Positions 1 to 12,030 of a stretch of DNA of 64,000 bases are shown in pieces. Numbering within the stretch: the first letter of the stretch is position 1; every line of letters starts with the position of its first letter. The translations under genes were made by a program, and so were the position numbers. The notes beneath the pieces were generated by a model that saw only the letters and a list, made by a program, of their open reading frames with translations, did not search any database and was not told the DNA's origin. Source of the stretch: Castor canadensis (taxonomy: Eukaryota > Chordata > Mammalia > Rodentia > Castoridae); assembly GCF_047511655.1 (NCBI RefSeq), contig NC_133400.1, forward strand, positions 36,658,001 through 36,722,000, in the 5' to 3' direction.

Positions 1-1055
1 TGTTTCATTGATTCTTTGTATGTTTTTTTTTTCTATTTCATTAATTTCATCCCTTGTTTTTATCATTTCTCTCCTTCTGCTTGTTTTGGGATTTGCTTAT
101 TCTTGTTTTTCTAGGAGTTTGAGATGTAGCATTAGATCATTTATTTGAGATCTTTCTGTCCTTTTTATATAAGCACTCACAGCTATAAACTTTCCTCTTA
201 GGAGTGCCTTTCCTGTGTCCCATTGGTTCTGGTAGGTCATGTTTTCATTTTCATTAACTTACAGGAACTTTTAATTTCCTCTTTTATTTCATCAATAATC
301 CATTGATCATTGAGCAATGTGTTGTTCAACTTCTGCCTGTTTTCTACTGTTGTTTTTGTGGTTGAGTTCTAGTTTTAATGCATTGTGATCAGATAGAATG
401 TATGGGATTATTTCTATTTTCTTATATTTGCTAGGCTTGCTTTGTACCCTAAGATATGAACAATTTTGGAGAAGGTTGCATGGGCTGCTGAGAAGGATGT
501 GTATTGTGCAGAAGTTGGATGAAATATTCTGTAGACATCAGCTCGTTCCATTTGATCTGTGGTGTGATTTAGTTCTAGAATTTCTTTATTGATTTTTTGT
601 TTGGATGACCTATCTATTGGTGATAGGGGTGTATAAAAGTCTCCCACTACCACTAAGTTGGAGTCTATGTATGCTTTTAGGTCTTTCAGAGTATGTTTGA
701 TGAAACTGGGTGCACTGATATTGGGTGCATATAGATTGATAATTGTTATTTCCTTTTGGTTTATTTCACGTTTTGTTAGTGTGGAGTGTCCGTCTTTATC
801 TCATTTGATCATTGTAAGCTTGAAGTCTACTTTGTCTGAGATAAGTATTGCTACTCTTGCCTGTTTTGGGGGGCCATTGGCTTGGTAAATCTTTCAGCCT
901 TTCACCATAAGCCAATGCTTGTTTCTGTCAATGAAACAACAGATTGTTGGATCTTCCTTTTTAATCCAGTTTGCTACACTGTGTCTTTTGATGGGGGAGT
1001 TAAGTCCATTAATATTCAGTGTTAGTATTGATACGTATGTGATGATTCCTGTCAT
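1..1055 (-). pseudogene. L1 ORF2 N-terminal part (endonuclease domain and linker), broken
   Basis: ORF2 encodes the endonuclease/reverse transcriptase that nicks target DNA and primes reverse transcription. The start is read at the ATG at 1055-1053, followed by the conserved NINGLNSPIKRH block. The endonuclease continues to about 360, where SDHN (the catalytic Asp-His pair) is intact. Several catalytic positions are damaged. The QETH glutamate is not visible near 920. The GDFN motif reads GDFY at about 640. The aspartate of KIDHI reads as valine near 460. In-frame stops occur, and a single-base frameshift near 437 separates the SLANIRK block from IPYILSDHN. The linker (KFIAVSAYIKRTERSQ and following) runs off the left edge. 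The reverse transcriptase is not in the window. It cannot be functional. Confidence 0.9.
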
Positions 1056-1105
1056 TTAGTTCTTTTTGTTGTTTAAGAGTTTGATTGTGTGCAGCTGAAT
1101 CAACG

Positions 1106-2296
1106 TTACTCTCTGATTCCTTGTCTTTTCTTCTCCTGTGGTTTGGTGCTGCCTGTCCTTTCATGGTTTTGTTTGCTTTCATTTTCTGTGTGCAGAATTC
1201 CTTGAAGAATCTTTTGTAGTGGTGGCTTGGTGCTCATATATTGTTTTAGTTTCTGCTTATCATGGAAGACTTTTATTGCTCCATCTATTTTGAATGATAG
1301 TTTTGCTGGGTAGAGTATCCTAGGGTTGATGTTATTTTCATTCAGTGCTTGGAATACCTCACTCCACACTCTTCTTGCTTTTAAGGTTTCCGTTGAGAAA
1401 TCTGCTGTGATTTTGACCGGTTTACCTTTGTATATTATTTGTTTTTTTCTCTTACAGCCTGCGGTATTCTTTCTCTATTCTCTGTGCTTGTTGTTTTAAT
1501 GATAATATGTCGTTGGGTAGTTCTAGTTTGGTTGAGTCTGTTTGGTGTCCTGGAGGCTTCCTGTACCTGAATGGGCATAGCTTTCTCTAGATTTGGGAAA
1601 TTTTCTGTTATTTTTTTAAATATATTATGAATTCCTTTTGCTTGCACCTTTTCTCCTTCTTCAGTGCTCATGATTCTCAGGTTTGGTCTTTGATGGAGTT
1701 GGTGAGTTCTCGCATATTCCTTTCACAGGTCTTAAGTTGTTTGATTAACAGCTCTTCAGTTTTTCCTTTAATTTCCATTTCATCTTCAAGTTCTGAGATT
1801 CTGTCTTCTGCTTGTTCTAGTCTGCTGGAGTGGCCTCCCATTTTGCTTTGTATTTCTGTTTCATTCTTTTTTCTGAGGTTTTCCATATCATGGATCACTT
1901 CTTTAGTATTGTCAATTTTCATCTTTAATTCATTTATCTCTCTATTTATAGTGTTCTCTGTTTCACTTTGGTGTTTGTTTAGGGCTCCCATGAATTCACT
2001 TATTTGTTTCTGTGTCTTCTCATATTCTTTATTTTTGGTGTCTTGGGATTTCTTGAGTTCCTCTTGTATGTTTTGATTGACCATGTCTAGTAATAGCTCC
2101 ATGAAAGGCTCTGTGATTACTTGCAGGATTTCTTCTTTCAGAGTGTCTTGTGGACTTTGTTGGGTTCCTTGGCATAGTTCATCTTTGTTTTGTTGGAGTT
2201 TGGAACTGGATATCCATTTTCTTCATTTCTCTCTGAATCCTGTATTAAATTATTTTGGGTGGGAGAATGGTTTCTATCCCTTTTTCGTCTTCCCAT
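1106..2296 (-). pseudogene. L1 ORF1 (RNA-binding chaperone), frameshifted
   Basis: ORF1p is the trimeric RNA-binding protein that packages L1 RNA. The start is taken at the ATG at 2296-2294 (MGRRKRDRNHSPTQ). A frameshift between about 2230 and 2150 leads into the coiled-coil segment (2102-1677, heptad-rich with ISELEDEMEIKGKTEEL). A further shift leads to the RRM-type segment (1671-1435, MPIQVQEASRTPNRLNQTRT), and another to the C-terminal domain (1369-1106, RILYPAKLSFKIDGAIKVF). These pieces lie in at least three reading frames, so no full protein can be made. Domain order and total length (about 395 codons) fit a complete L1 ORF1. Only 50 bases separate its stop from the ORF2 start, as in other mammalian L1s. 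Confidence 0.92.
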
Positions 2297-3093
2297 CACT
2301 CCACTTGGCACTGTGCAACTATGTTCTTGATAGGCTAGTTGGTGGTTTCAGTCACCTGTTTTCTTTCTCTTGGTTTAATTTTGTTTTGTGGGTGTGTTGG
2401 GTTTCAGGTTAGTGTATGTATGCTATTTCTGTCCCTGGTCTGTGTGTAATTTAGTATTAGCTAACTCACAATAGTAAAACTAACAAAACAAAAACAAAAC
2501 AAAAAAAAAGAAAACCAAAGAAATCAACAGGGAGAAATGGACAAAAAAACACAGACAAACAAACAGGAAACAAAAACAAACAAACACAGGAGAAAACTCC
2601 AGGTTCAGAAACAACAGAATTTCAGTCTTAGTAGTTCTGGTGTTACTCTTTGAGCATCCAGTCCTGGTGTTGGTATTTAAGTAGAGGCTCTGTCTTTGTC
2701 TTGCCAGGTGGTTGGAGAGTCTCACCAGCTTTTTTTCCTGTCTTCCAGTGGCAGCTACTTAGTCAGCTCCTCCCTCATGATGTGTGGCAGTTTGAGTTTG
2801 TATATTGTCCTCAGGTTCTGGAGAACAGCTCTGTAGCCCACCAGCCATCCTGTTGGTCTGCTGGATGTCTCCCAAGCAGGTTTGAAGCTGGTGTCTGGCA
2901 GTGTGGGAGCCCTCCTGTAACGTGGCATGGAGAAACTTTGTACAGGCTGGGGGTTCAGGGTGTCAAAGTTTTAATTCTTTTTGGTGCTTTTTTTTCTGCT
3001 GAGTGTGGATCCAGCATCTCAGCAAGATTTTTGATTTACAGAGCTCACACTGTCTGGTTCTGCACTCTAGTTGCCATCTTGGATCCTCCTCGT
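2297..3093 (-). promoter_or_regulatory. L1 copy A 5' UTR / internal promoter region
   Basis: This is about 800 bases between the L1 start and ORF1. It includes an A-rich tract on the plus strand (2475-2600, T-rich in L1 sense) and, at the extreme 5' end, the AAGATGGC core that in other L1s matches the YY1-type start-site element. Function is inferred from family knowledge. The copy is degraded. Confidence 0.65.
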
Positions 3094-4848
3094 ATCCTTT
3101 CTGATACAAGCAGTTTCTGTGTTAGTTGCCACAAAATCCCTCCCATGCAGGAACTCAGCAGGGCAGAAACTTTGGTTCCTCCCTCCTCATGGGCAGGAGA
3201 AAGGAAAGCCAGGAATGTGGTTTCTCTCTAAGATTCCAAGGGAGGTGGGAGAGTTGGCACCAGATGGCACTGCCGCACCAAGAGCCAGCGCCTATAGGGA
3301 GATGGGAAGAGGTGTCACTAGATCCTTTCCTTTGCACTCATTGCCAGAAAGGTGTTCAGGACATGAATTCCACCCTTGCGTCAGAAGAGGCAAATATCCC
3401 CTGCCACTTCTTAACCATAGGTCCTTCTTCTCAAGACAAATATTTTCTGTTGTGACAATCCAAGAAAAGGCACTTTCTTTATTCATTTGGCTTCATAATC
3501 CAATAAGAGTTTGTCATCTGTGAGATGGGAATAAATCTTCACTGCCTAATGTCTGGGGCCACACTAGCAGACCTCTTGAGAGCCATTCCTGCCCCAGTCT
3601 ACAATTGTGTCATTCTCTGTCTAGAAGGCTGTTTTCTCCCACTGGCAAATTTGGAACTAAGAAGCCTACTACAGAGGTTAATTGCACAGAAAATGTAATT
3701 TGCGGACCATCAATTTTTTCCTCTCATGTTTCTGTTATTAGGCTGCTATTAATGCTTAGCTTAAAAATGTCCTAAAAGTCTTGGGAAGGAAAGGAAAACA
3801 ATGAGAAGCCTAAACATTCATATCTGGATCATTTGTCATGAAAACAAGCAGTGTTGACATTGCCCCCAGAGAGAGAGCTGATTAGAGTCCTTGTCACAGC
3901 TTGATGGGTGAAGCAAGCTGTCTCCCTTGCCATTGCCACCCCTTAGGAGACATAGGACACTGGCAGGTGTCCTACCTGGAGTCCTAAGACAGCACAGCTG
4001 GAGGGAACTTTAGTGGTCTTGAGGTCTGAGCATGAACTCACTCACATTAGCAAAGAGAGCCCAAACTCTGCCTCCTAGCCAGGTATGCATGAGCACAACA
4101 CAAGACACCAAGGCTAAGAACCAACTGTCAAAAATTTGCCTGCAACGCCAAGGTTGCCCTGTCAAGATGACTGGCCAGGTAGACATGATCACAATACTGT
4201 CATCAGGATGTCAGGGGGAAGTTTCAAAGTCCCGGGCTGGAATTAGACTTTTATTTTTGATCATCTCAGAGTCAGAGGGCTCCATTTTTAAGCCACACAC
4301 CCATGTCATGTCCTAAGTCAACAAAATCTCTATCTTATACTCCAAGACTGTCCCAAATGAGTGGGGGCCTGGAGTCTGTATCTGGTCATACTCTCATGAC
4401 ATGTTCAGTACAGGACCAATGCCTTCCCTCTGTGCCCCCAGGATGCTAGCTAACTTGATGTAGAGTCAGGGCAAGAAAGGGGCCCTCTGATATTACCGTA
4501 TCCATTCAATGGAAACTGGCTGACTACAATCTATCTGGTCTCCAACTTGGAGGAGGGTGACCAAAGCCAAGACGGCGTACTTCCTGTTCCTCTTCTTGGT
4601 GAATTGAGTTAGGCCCTGGGGCCTGGAAAGGAGCAGTTAGAGTACAGAGAGATAAAAATGAGATGACTTCCCTATGATCTCATCCATACAAGAAGGGACA
4701 CCAGGGCATCAAAACCACACTTGGAGAATCATAATAAAGTCAGTCCCCAACAGAAGGACCACAGGTCAGAGACTCTACCTGAGAAAAGTCCCCAATAAGT
4801 CATTCTTTCCTGTCTCTCCTTTCCTTTCTCTGCTCCTCTCCCTGCAGG
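3094..4848. other. Unassigned non-coding sequence
   Basis: No exon, RNA gene or confidently named repeat was seen. The stretch is mixed-composition single-copy-looking DNA. Short open frames (for example 3071-3523) lack any recognisable domain and overlap in several frames, as expected by chance. Confidence 0.5.
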
Positions 4849-4849
4849 T

Positions 4850-4921
<72 letters not shown>

Positions 4922-4940
4922 TCTCCCTCTCTCTCTCTTT
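4850..4940. repeat. (TC)n microsatellite
   Basis: A nearly pure CT dinucleotide tract runs from about 4853 to 4917, then CCCTCTCT-type imperfect repeats to 4940. It is a homopurine/homopyrimidine tract with mirror symmetry, able in principle to form triplex DNA. Confidence 0.98.
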
Positions 4941-5895
4941 GTAGATGTGGTATGTCTTGTCTGTCTGTATCTCTCTCTCTTTCACACACCCCAGTTATTT
5001 TCACAGTGTACTAAAGCTTAAGAAATGGCTGCCTGTTGAAGAAATCTAACAATTTTCTCAAAAAAGAAAGAAAACACCATAGGATGCATGGGCCATTCAG
5101 AAGAAATAAAAGGACTAAATTAACCATGATGTGGTCAATGTGAACTGCCAAGGTCACGGCTGCAGGTTGACAACTAGAATAGAATCCTTCATCTTCTAGG
5201 TAAACAGCAGTTTCTGAAAACCCTTGCCTGGACCACAACAGGGCTGCTAATTGAAGAGCTGAGCAGGTTTTCCCTAACAGTCAAGATGACATGGCAACAC
5301 TAGGCACATCACCCCACTCCTCCAGCATTCCTTTTGGAAAGCTTGCTCTTCTTTGCCACCAAAACTTGCCAGGTGCAGCAGACAGAAGGCTGAAGGTCAG
5401 ATGATAAATTCCAAGTGTGAAGACTTGCAATGCTAGCTAAGCATCTGTGCTCTGCTCACACTAAGGGGAGAGCCATGGAAGCAAGGGCTGCAGAACTGGG
5501 GTCGCCAACAAGGGAAATGCTTTCTGACTGGGACTAGTTAGTACTTCTTGAGCACCTACAACATGCCTGTTTAGACAGATGGACAGATTTAGTTTCACAT
5601 GCATATGCATGTATATCTTTCCCTTACTGATGAGAAAACCAAAGCTCAAAAAATGTTGGGTATGTGTCCAAGTGTCCCCCAAACAGAATTAAGCAAAGAC
5701 TTGAGTGCAGGTAGTATTTTTGGAGGTGATCCTGTAAGCAGGAATGAGAGTGTGGAAATCTGATACAAGAAAGGAGAGAAGAGCCAACACATAGTATACC
5801 ATGTCATTGATCTGATTATTGCTGTGGGCAATTGGGTTCCATCCCATTGGACACTCTGAGGAACAGTAGAGAATGTGGTTTGGTATTAATTATTC
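4941..5895. other. Unassigned; one possible ancient repeat
   Basis: Around 5545-5670 the string CTTGAGCACCTACAACATGCC followed by CTGATGAGAAAACCAAAGCTCA resembles old mammal-wide MIR-type repeats. It is too diverged to assign firmly. The rest shows no recognisable feature. Confidence 0.4.
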
Positions 5896-6247
5896 CTTCA
5901 AGGGCCCTTGATGGGGGGTGGCTCACACCTGTAACACCAGAAGGGCCCTTGATGGGAGGAAGAGGTCAGGAGGATTGTGGTTTTAGGCCAACCTGGGGAA
6001 AAAGTTATGGAGACCCCCCCCATCTCAACAAACAAGCGAGGTGTGGTGGTACATATCTATAATACTTGCTATGGGGGAAGTGTAGGTAAGAGGGTCACAA
6101 TCCAAAGCCAGCCCTGGTAAAAAGCATAATAACCTATCCAAGAAAATACTTAAAGCAAAAAAGGGCTGCTGTGTGGCTTAAATGATAAAACACCTGCCTA
6201 GAAAGGGTAAGACCCTGAGTTCAAATTCCAATACCACCAAAAAAATT
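5896..6247 (+). mobile_element. Trimeric SINE: B1 + B1 + ID
   Basis: Three units lie head to tail. A first B1-like unit (about 5913-6028, GGTGGCTCACACCTGTAAC... GGCCAACCTGGGG) is followed by a second B1-like unit (6029-6160, GGTGTGGTGGTACATATCTATAA...). An ID unit follows (6161-6240, TGTGTGGCTTAAATGATAAAACACCTGCC ... CCCTGAGTTCAAATTCC), ending in an A-rich tail. A 15-base string AGGGCCCTTGATGGG occurs at 5901 and again inside the first B1 unit at 5941. The same B1-B1 junction (CAACAAACAAGC) recurs at 55.9 kb, so this is a subfamily rather than chance adjacency. Confidence 0.85.
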
Positions 6248-6779
6248 AAATTGCCCTTCTGAGGATGAAAGGTTGGGCATTAATATCCTGCACTTCTGGA
6301 CTCCATCCACGTGATGCTGTGACTTATGACAAGAAAAACACATACTTCAGTCTTTATCACTGGTTCCTGGCACAGAGCTCCCCAAACCCTTATGAATTCC
6401 TCAGGAGTCCTATCTTAGAATTTAAGAACTCCTGGCTTAGTGAAGATGCTGAGTTGTCTCAGCTATGGCTTGGCATCTCCCCAGGGACAAGGAACTGGCA
6501 CAGGGCAGGTACTTAGGAAGGCCAGTGTGTCCTGACACACGGAGGGCCAATGAACTGGCTTGGGGCAGGTCCTCAGAAAATACTATAATAAGGTGCAAAG
6601 AGCATGGGCTTTGGAGTTGGGTAGGTCACTCTAACAGGGCCTTGTGGCTTGGTGATTTCTGCTGTAGTTACAGTGGACAGTGCCATTTGCAGATATTTCC
6701 CTCTAAGGCAAGCTGGATCTGAAACTGTCTCCTCAGGGCTATTCTCAAACTGGAAACTTCTCTGAGCTCCCACACAGAT
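6248..6779. other. Unassigned non-coding sequence
   Basis: No gene or named repeat was recognised between the trimeric SINE and the LTR-like block. Confidence 0.45.
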
Positions 6780-7470
6780 CATGTAGGAAAACCAAAAGAT
6801 TTTCTCCTACTGTCTCCCAACCTAGAAAATACGGTGGCCAGGTGTGTGGGGTTTCCCCCACAATGGTCAATTATCCAATACTAGCTGGGTGTCCTATAAT
6901 TCAGTTCCATTCTGACAATATCTACAAGGAGGTAGAATCAGCTTTCACAGGTTTGGGCCTCAATCCCACAAGACTGTCCCCACCTCTGATGCCAATCACA
7001 GGTCTGAGCCTGAGGTGCTTCTGACCTACTGGGTATAGATTTGGGTAGCTATGGCTCCCTTTTGGGGTTTAACAGTCATTTGCTAGAATGGCTCACAGAG
7101 CTCAGAGAAGCATTTACTTATGTTTACCAGGGTATTGTAAGGGATATTGCAAAGGATACAGATGAGCAGGCAGGTGGAGGGCTGCACAGGGCAAGGAGCA
7201 TGGGAAGGGATGTGATGCCTCCAAGCCCTCACCACACAGTCAACAACCTGGAAGCTCCTGCACTCCATGGGACATTTATTGAGGTTTCATCACACAAAAA
7301 TGGTCAACTTACTCAAAGTCCCACCTCCAGAGGAGGCAGATGGGGTGGGACTGAAAGTTCTAAGTGACCATCATGGCTGGGTGTTTGTGGTCACCTCATT
7401 AGAACAAAGCATACTCCCATCTCCCAAGGGATTAGCATCTTGTCAGGAACCAGGGGGAACAATGCACTTA
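6780..7470 (-). mobile_element. ERVL/MLT2-like LTR remnant
   Basis: Phrases such as TTTGCTAGAATGGCTCACAG, GCATTTACTTATGTTTACCAG and GGATATTGCAAAGGATACAGATGA match my memory of old mammalian ERVL-class LTRs read in reverse. No internal retroviral coding sequence accompanies it. Exact ends and subfamily are uncertain. Confidence 0.5.
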
Positions 7471-7513
7471 GCACTTTGTTTAGGATACCAGGGTTTTAGG
7501 AGTACTGTGCCAA

Positions 7514-7517
<4 letters not shown>

Positions 7518-7554
<37 letters not shown>

Positions 7555-7556
7555 AC
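7518..7556. repeat. (GT)n microsatellite with GCGCACGC end
   Basis: About 17 GT units are followed by alternating GCGCACGC. Alternating purine-pyrimidine sequence of this kind can adopt Z-DNA. A complementary (AC)n tract lies about 100 bases downstream. Confidence 0.97.
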
Positions 7557-7587
7557 GCGGGTATATTTCTTATTACAAATAACATGA

Positions 7588-7680
7588 AGATTGGGGTATA
7601 GCTCAATGGTAGGGACCTGCTTAGCATCATGAGGCCCTGGATTCAACACCACACACACACACACACACATACACACACAG
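7588..7680 (+). mobile_element. ID SINE with (AC)n tail
   Basis: The tRNA-like body GGGGTATAGCTCAATGGTAGGGACCTGCTTAGCATCATGAGGCCCTGGATTCAACACC carries recognisable A-box and B-box regions. The tail has become an (AC)n microsatellite (7649-7678). Confidence 0.85.
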
Positions 7681-7699
7681 AACAAATCACAACATGATT

Positions 7700-8045
7700 T
7701 TTGTGATAGATTATGTCCACAGGTAATAAGCTATCTATCAATAAAATGTTCCATAAGCCCAGGATAACCACAGAAAGTCATAAAGGAAATATCCACACAA
7801 GATGACAAAATAGATGTGATGTTAAAGGAAAATCTAGGATCCTGAATGGATTGAAGAATGCCCACTCACCTCACAAGGGCAGTCTTCCTCACTTAGTCCA
7901 CCAATTCAAAATATAATGTCTTCCAGACACACCTCACAGACATACCCAGAAATAATGTTTTACAGCTATCTGGCCATCCGTTATCCCAGTCAAAATGACA
8001 CAAGATTAAGCATCACTGTGACTGAAACAACCATTGTGTACTAAA
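7700..8045. mobile_element. Ancient mammal-wide interspersed repeat, family not named
   Basis: GAATGCCCACTCACCTCAC, CAGTCCACCAATTC-like text, ACACCTCACAGACATACCCAGAAATAATG and CCAGTCAAAATGACAC together match a repeat I recognise from many mammalian genomes as a gene-free old transposon. I cannot name its family with certainty. Confidence 0.5.
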
Positions 8046-9499
8046 CTGACAATTCTGTAGGGTGACCATCTAAGACAGTCTCGACTGGCTGGTTTTTCTA
8101 TCTCAGGTGAAGTTGCTTAAGCCGGTCGTTCTGGGCTGGTTCATCTCTGCTCTATGTGGTCAGTTGGTCAGTCCTCCAGCCAAGTAGCCTGGGCTTGTTC
8201 CCACAAAAGTTAGCAGGATTCCAAAAGAGAGAGTGCAAGTTCTCTTGAGGCTTGAGCTGGCACAATATCACTTCCACCACATCCTATTGGTTAAAGCAAG
8301 TCCCAAGGCCAGCCCATATTTTTCCCATTGACCTTTGAGTGGGAGAAGCTATAAATGCTTACTTTTAGAATTAAGGTGTGCATTCCTTTTTTTATACAAA
8401 TGAGTTTCAGAGTGGACAAGTAACTTACCAAGGGTCAGACAGCTTGTAAGAGGATATGCCTCATTCCCTGTGATGGGCTGATCTAACTAGATAATATGGC
8501 AAAAGAATAAAACCAATGAGACTACCCATCAAGGAAGGCAAGTTGAGTCACTGGTGCTGAGAATAATCAAAATTTTTCCATCTGTTCCCTCAGTGTAAGT
8601 CATGAAGAACTGCCCAGCCCTCACCGCGAGCCACAACCCTGGTATATTCCCTCAGTGAGTCTATTCTGTATTCTTTATTGAGAATTAAATGATTTATGGC
8701 ACAAAGCCTGTCATTTCAGGCATCTTTTAAAAAAAAGACCTCTTTAAAGCAAATGACACAGCTATTGAAACACAGTGAGCTAATTTGGGTTTTTCAAAAC
8801 AAGAAAAGGACACAAAGGACAGAGATTTTCTGAAAAGCTGTTTTTCGTCAATATACCAGGAAGAATGTGACCGTGCATTGCAGGCAACTTATCTCTGTAC
8901 TGCATACACTTTGATGAACCTTCTTAAATCCCCTAGGTAACCAGCAGATAATATGGACTCTTTATTAGAACTTGGGAGCAACTATGCATAAAATGAAATA
9001 TGACTAGTTTCCAACAAGCCCAGTGCTACTATTACCAGGAACGGTTCCCCAACACAGGTTATACTTGTAGATTTTGCTGACTTATGCTTTTATAATTCAC
9101 AGTTCTGATTTGGAATAAAAAAACAAGCTACCCATTAGGCAAAGTACATAATTCATAACAAAAAACAGCAAGTTTCCTTTGTCTATGCTATTCTGCAGAG
9201 TCCACAGTCCTTAGCCACTGTCTGAATATAACCTCAGGTTAAAAAGGGGTGCGTGAATAATTTACAATACATGTTTTGCTTCCTTTTTGTTTAAAATTTT
9301 ATCTGAATTCTCATGGTTAAAAATTAATATCACATAGAAGTAATAGTCTTTTCTCCCATTTTCTGCATGGGGACCAGGGAATATTCCTCCTTTTTCTCCT
9401 TCTTTATCTTGTCATACAAAAGTAAATCCTTGCTTAAAAAAAAAAACAAAAGAAATGAGAGTGGACACTTTAGTAATGTCACCCACACATTCCTGCCGT
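8046..9499. other. Unassigned, possible conserved non-coding sequence
   Basis: No coding or repeat signal was recognised. The part from about 8690 to 9010 is AT-rich, non-repetitive and of balanced complexity, a composition often seen in conserved non-coding elements. That is only a suggestion. Confidence 0.35.
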
Positions 9500-9990
9500 C
9501 CACCTCCATGCCATCACCCCCAAGGGGGAATCACCGTTTGTGATTGGGCCATGTAACTTTCTGGATAGTTTCGTCATGTTTATAGCACATGCATAGATTA
9601 AGGCATTTTTATTTAACTAAATGGCACTCTAAATTTTTGTGCCTACATTCACTTTTTACTGTTAATCCTGTCCTTAGAATTTTTCCATCCCTTACATTTT
9701 TCACTGCTGTACAGTAATTCTTAGAATGGAAGTACCATAAGTTTTTAGCCCCCCCCAGTCTATCTATGACTTATTTCTGAACTTTTTTTATTATCACAAC
9801 AAATGCTACAGAGAATATTCATGTGTGCTTTTGTGTGTGTGTTTGTATGTGTGATTGTGCTAATGCTTGAATATTTCTGAAGTATAATTCCTTGAAATGC
9901 AATTGCTAGGTAAAGGGAATAGGCAAATTCAATAGTTTTTATCCACTTGGTTCCAAATAAGTTCTATAAATTATGTTTTGCATTTAATGA
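9500..9990 (-). mobile_element. Ancient L1 (L1M-like) 3' fragment
   Basis: In reverse orientation the text matches the end of L1 ORF2 and 3' UTR: AATGCTACAGAGAATATTCATG, TTCCTTGAAATGCAATTGCTAGGTAAAGGG and CTGCTGTACAGTAATTC. It is heavily diverged, with no open frame. Confidence 0.6.
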
Positions 9991-11319
9991 GGACCAAATG
10001 GGCCGTGAAAGCCCTGAAGTCAGTCGGGGTTCATATCTGCTCTCCACCTTCCTGGGGGTGACTCTAGCTGTTGTGACTCTAGCCCTTATGACTAGAGCTT
10101 TCATGTTCCCTCCATTGAAAATGTATGACTACTGCATAGCTCTAAAGGATTTTGAGAGTTCTAAATCATAGCAAATTAAAATATAAGTGCCTTGGCTATG
10201 GTGGGTATTCAGCTTTCACAAAAAGTAATAACTCAGTTTTTGTATTTTAGTATAAATAAAAACCTCTTGTTTTCAATACAAATTTTAGGGTACCATCACC
10301 AGGAATGAGACTGGGGTGTTCTCAATACGACTCTGACAGTCACACTTTTATTTTTCAGCAAGCTTACAAGGAAATTCTGGTGCAGTCAGTCTTTGAACCA
10401 TACTTTAGGGAGCACCTCTCTACTAGGCAAGTCCCAAGTCTGCTGCCTCCTTCCTGCTAAACAGAATCCCATTTAATGTAGACAAATGAACAGTTTCCCA
10501 TTCATTTCCTGGCTGTCTGTGTCTGTCTTTTCCAGTATAAGATTTAGAGTGGTAAGGATGGACCTCCCTGTGACCATAATTTCTTAACCAGTCCTTGGAA
10601 CTCCATGGACTCTAAGATTTTTTTGGTCTGGAAACAGAGAAAATTGCATATAACAAGTCTATAACAATAATAATTGCTTTTGGAGAGTAATAACCTTATA
10701 TTCAACTGGAAGAAATACCACATTTAATAGAATCTAAGATACTGGCTTTATAATTGTAAGATACCTTTTTGTGAGCAGCACTCTAATTTCAGAAATATTA
10801 AAGTGTGAGAAAAATCTTGGTTTTAGGATTGATGAAATTCTGTGATTTAGATAGGAAATTTCATGTGCAAAGAAGAGGGGGACAACAAAGCATGTCTAGC
10901 TACAAAAGTCAGTCACCAATCCTGAGAGCCAAGCCATCAAGAAAATCTGCTCTGGCTTTACAAATTAAATGGAATGCTTAATAGCTGACAGGAGGAAAAT
11001 ACACCTGTAGCTCTTTGAAGTTTAACAAGCTGAGGACTTAGCTGAATGCTTTCTACAACTTGACAATGAGAAGTGCCATCCACATAACAGTTGTCACTCT
11101 TCTTAGCAGATGCATTCTTTCTCTGCTAATGAATGCAAGTGTTACATAGGATCCACTTTAACTATGCCACCAGTGCCCCAGTGGACTTCTAACATGCTCC
11201 ACAGGGTGGATGGCTCTCTACAAAAGGACACATGCCCGAGGAGTCCACTTTCTTACTAGGAAGACAGTGGGGGAAAGGAGAGTTGCTTATAGAGTCACCA
11301 CTAGTCAAAGTCTGTTGGA
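9991..11319. other. Unassigned non-coding sequence
   Basis: No exon or named repeat was seen. The stretch is AT-rich, and its only open frames are short and featureless. Confidence 0.45.
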
Positions 11320-11895
11320 GGGTTTTTTTTTTACTTCTTCTTGCCCAATTTTATTGATGCAAAATGCACAAAAATTCCCTTCTGTTTTCCTGCAGTTAAC
11401 TCTCCCCAATCCACAGCCCTAGAAAATCACCAGTCTGTTTGTCACTATAAATTATATTTCCCCTTTCTATAGTTTTACATAAATCAAACCATGTCACTTA
11501 TAGTCTTTGTTGTTCTGCAGGGTGTCAGTGGAGCTCACCTGGGTTGTGCCTGTCAGTAGTTTCTTTCTTTATGGCTGAGTGTGTTCTGTAGCATGAATGT
11601 AGCACACTTTCTTATGCACAAGTGAGGGGCATTTGGATTGCTTCCTGTTTGAGCTATTATAAATGAAGTTACTCCAAATATTTACGTGTGACCCTTTGAG
11701 GAGAAGCGTGTTTTCATCTCTCTTGGGTGACTGATCACCTGGGTGTGGAATTGCTGGCTCATGTTGTGAGCGTAGGCTTAGCTTTTCAAGAAATAGCCTA
11801 TTTTCCAACTTCGCTGCACCACGTTGCTGTTTTACCTCCTGTCAGTCTCTGCAATCTTATCATTCTTAGCACCTTCTAAAGAATGTGAAGACATG

Positions 11896-11966
11896 GATAT
11901 ATATATATATACATATATATGTATATATATATATATATATGTATATATATAATATATATATATATT
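11896..11966. repeat. (TA)n microsatellite
   Basis: An alternating AT tract of about 70 bases with a few C/G interruptions lies within the old L1. It is self-complementary and easily unwound. Confidence 0.97.
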
Positions 11967-12030
11967 CCTTATATTCTGGGTGCAACTCCTTTGCTGAATA
12001 TGTGTTTATGTATTATACATATATTTTCTT

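Larger units (their letters stand above)
1..3093 (-). mobile_element. LINE-1 copy A, 5' part (left end cut by window)
   Basis: Read on the minus strand this is a 5' UTR (about 3093-2297), ORF1 (2296-1106), a 50-base spacer and the start of ORF2 (from 1055). The 5' end near 3093 carries the GGATCCAAGATGGC-type start typical of mammalian L1 5' UTRs, so this copy was not 5'-truncated. The 3' part lies outside the window, so the target-site duplication cannot be checked. Both ORFs are broken by frameshifts and stops. It is an inactive, moderately old copy. Confidence 0.93.

Noticed and set aside
1627-2076. 149-codon plus-strand open frame
   Set aside because: It is the antisense shadow of the L1 ORF1 coiled-coil region.
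2650-3231. 193-codon plus-strand open frame
   Set aside because: It lies antisense in the L1 5' UTR and runs past its end. No family resemblance and no splice context.
4850-4940. CRISPR or other bacterial repeat arrays
   Set aside because: All tandem repeats are simple microsatellites, and the window is vertebrate nuclear DNA with no operons or bacterial genes.
4674-5021. Serine/leucine- or Arg/Glu-rich open frames
   Set aside because: They are translations of the (TC)n microsatellite.
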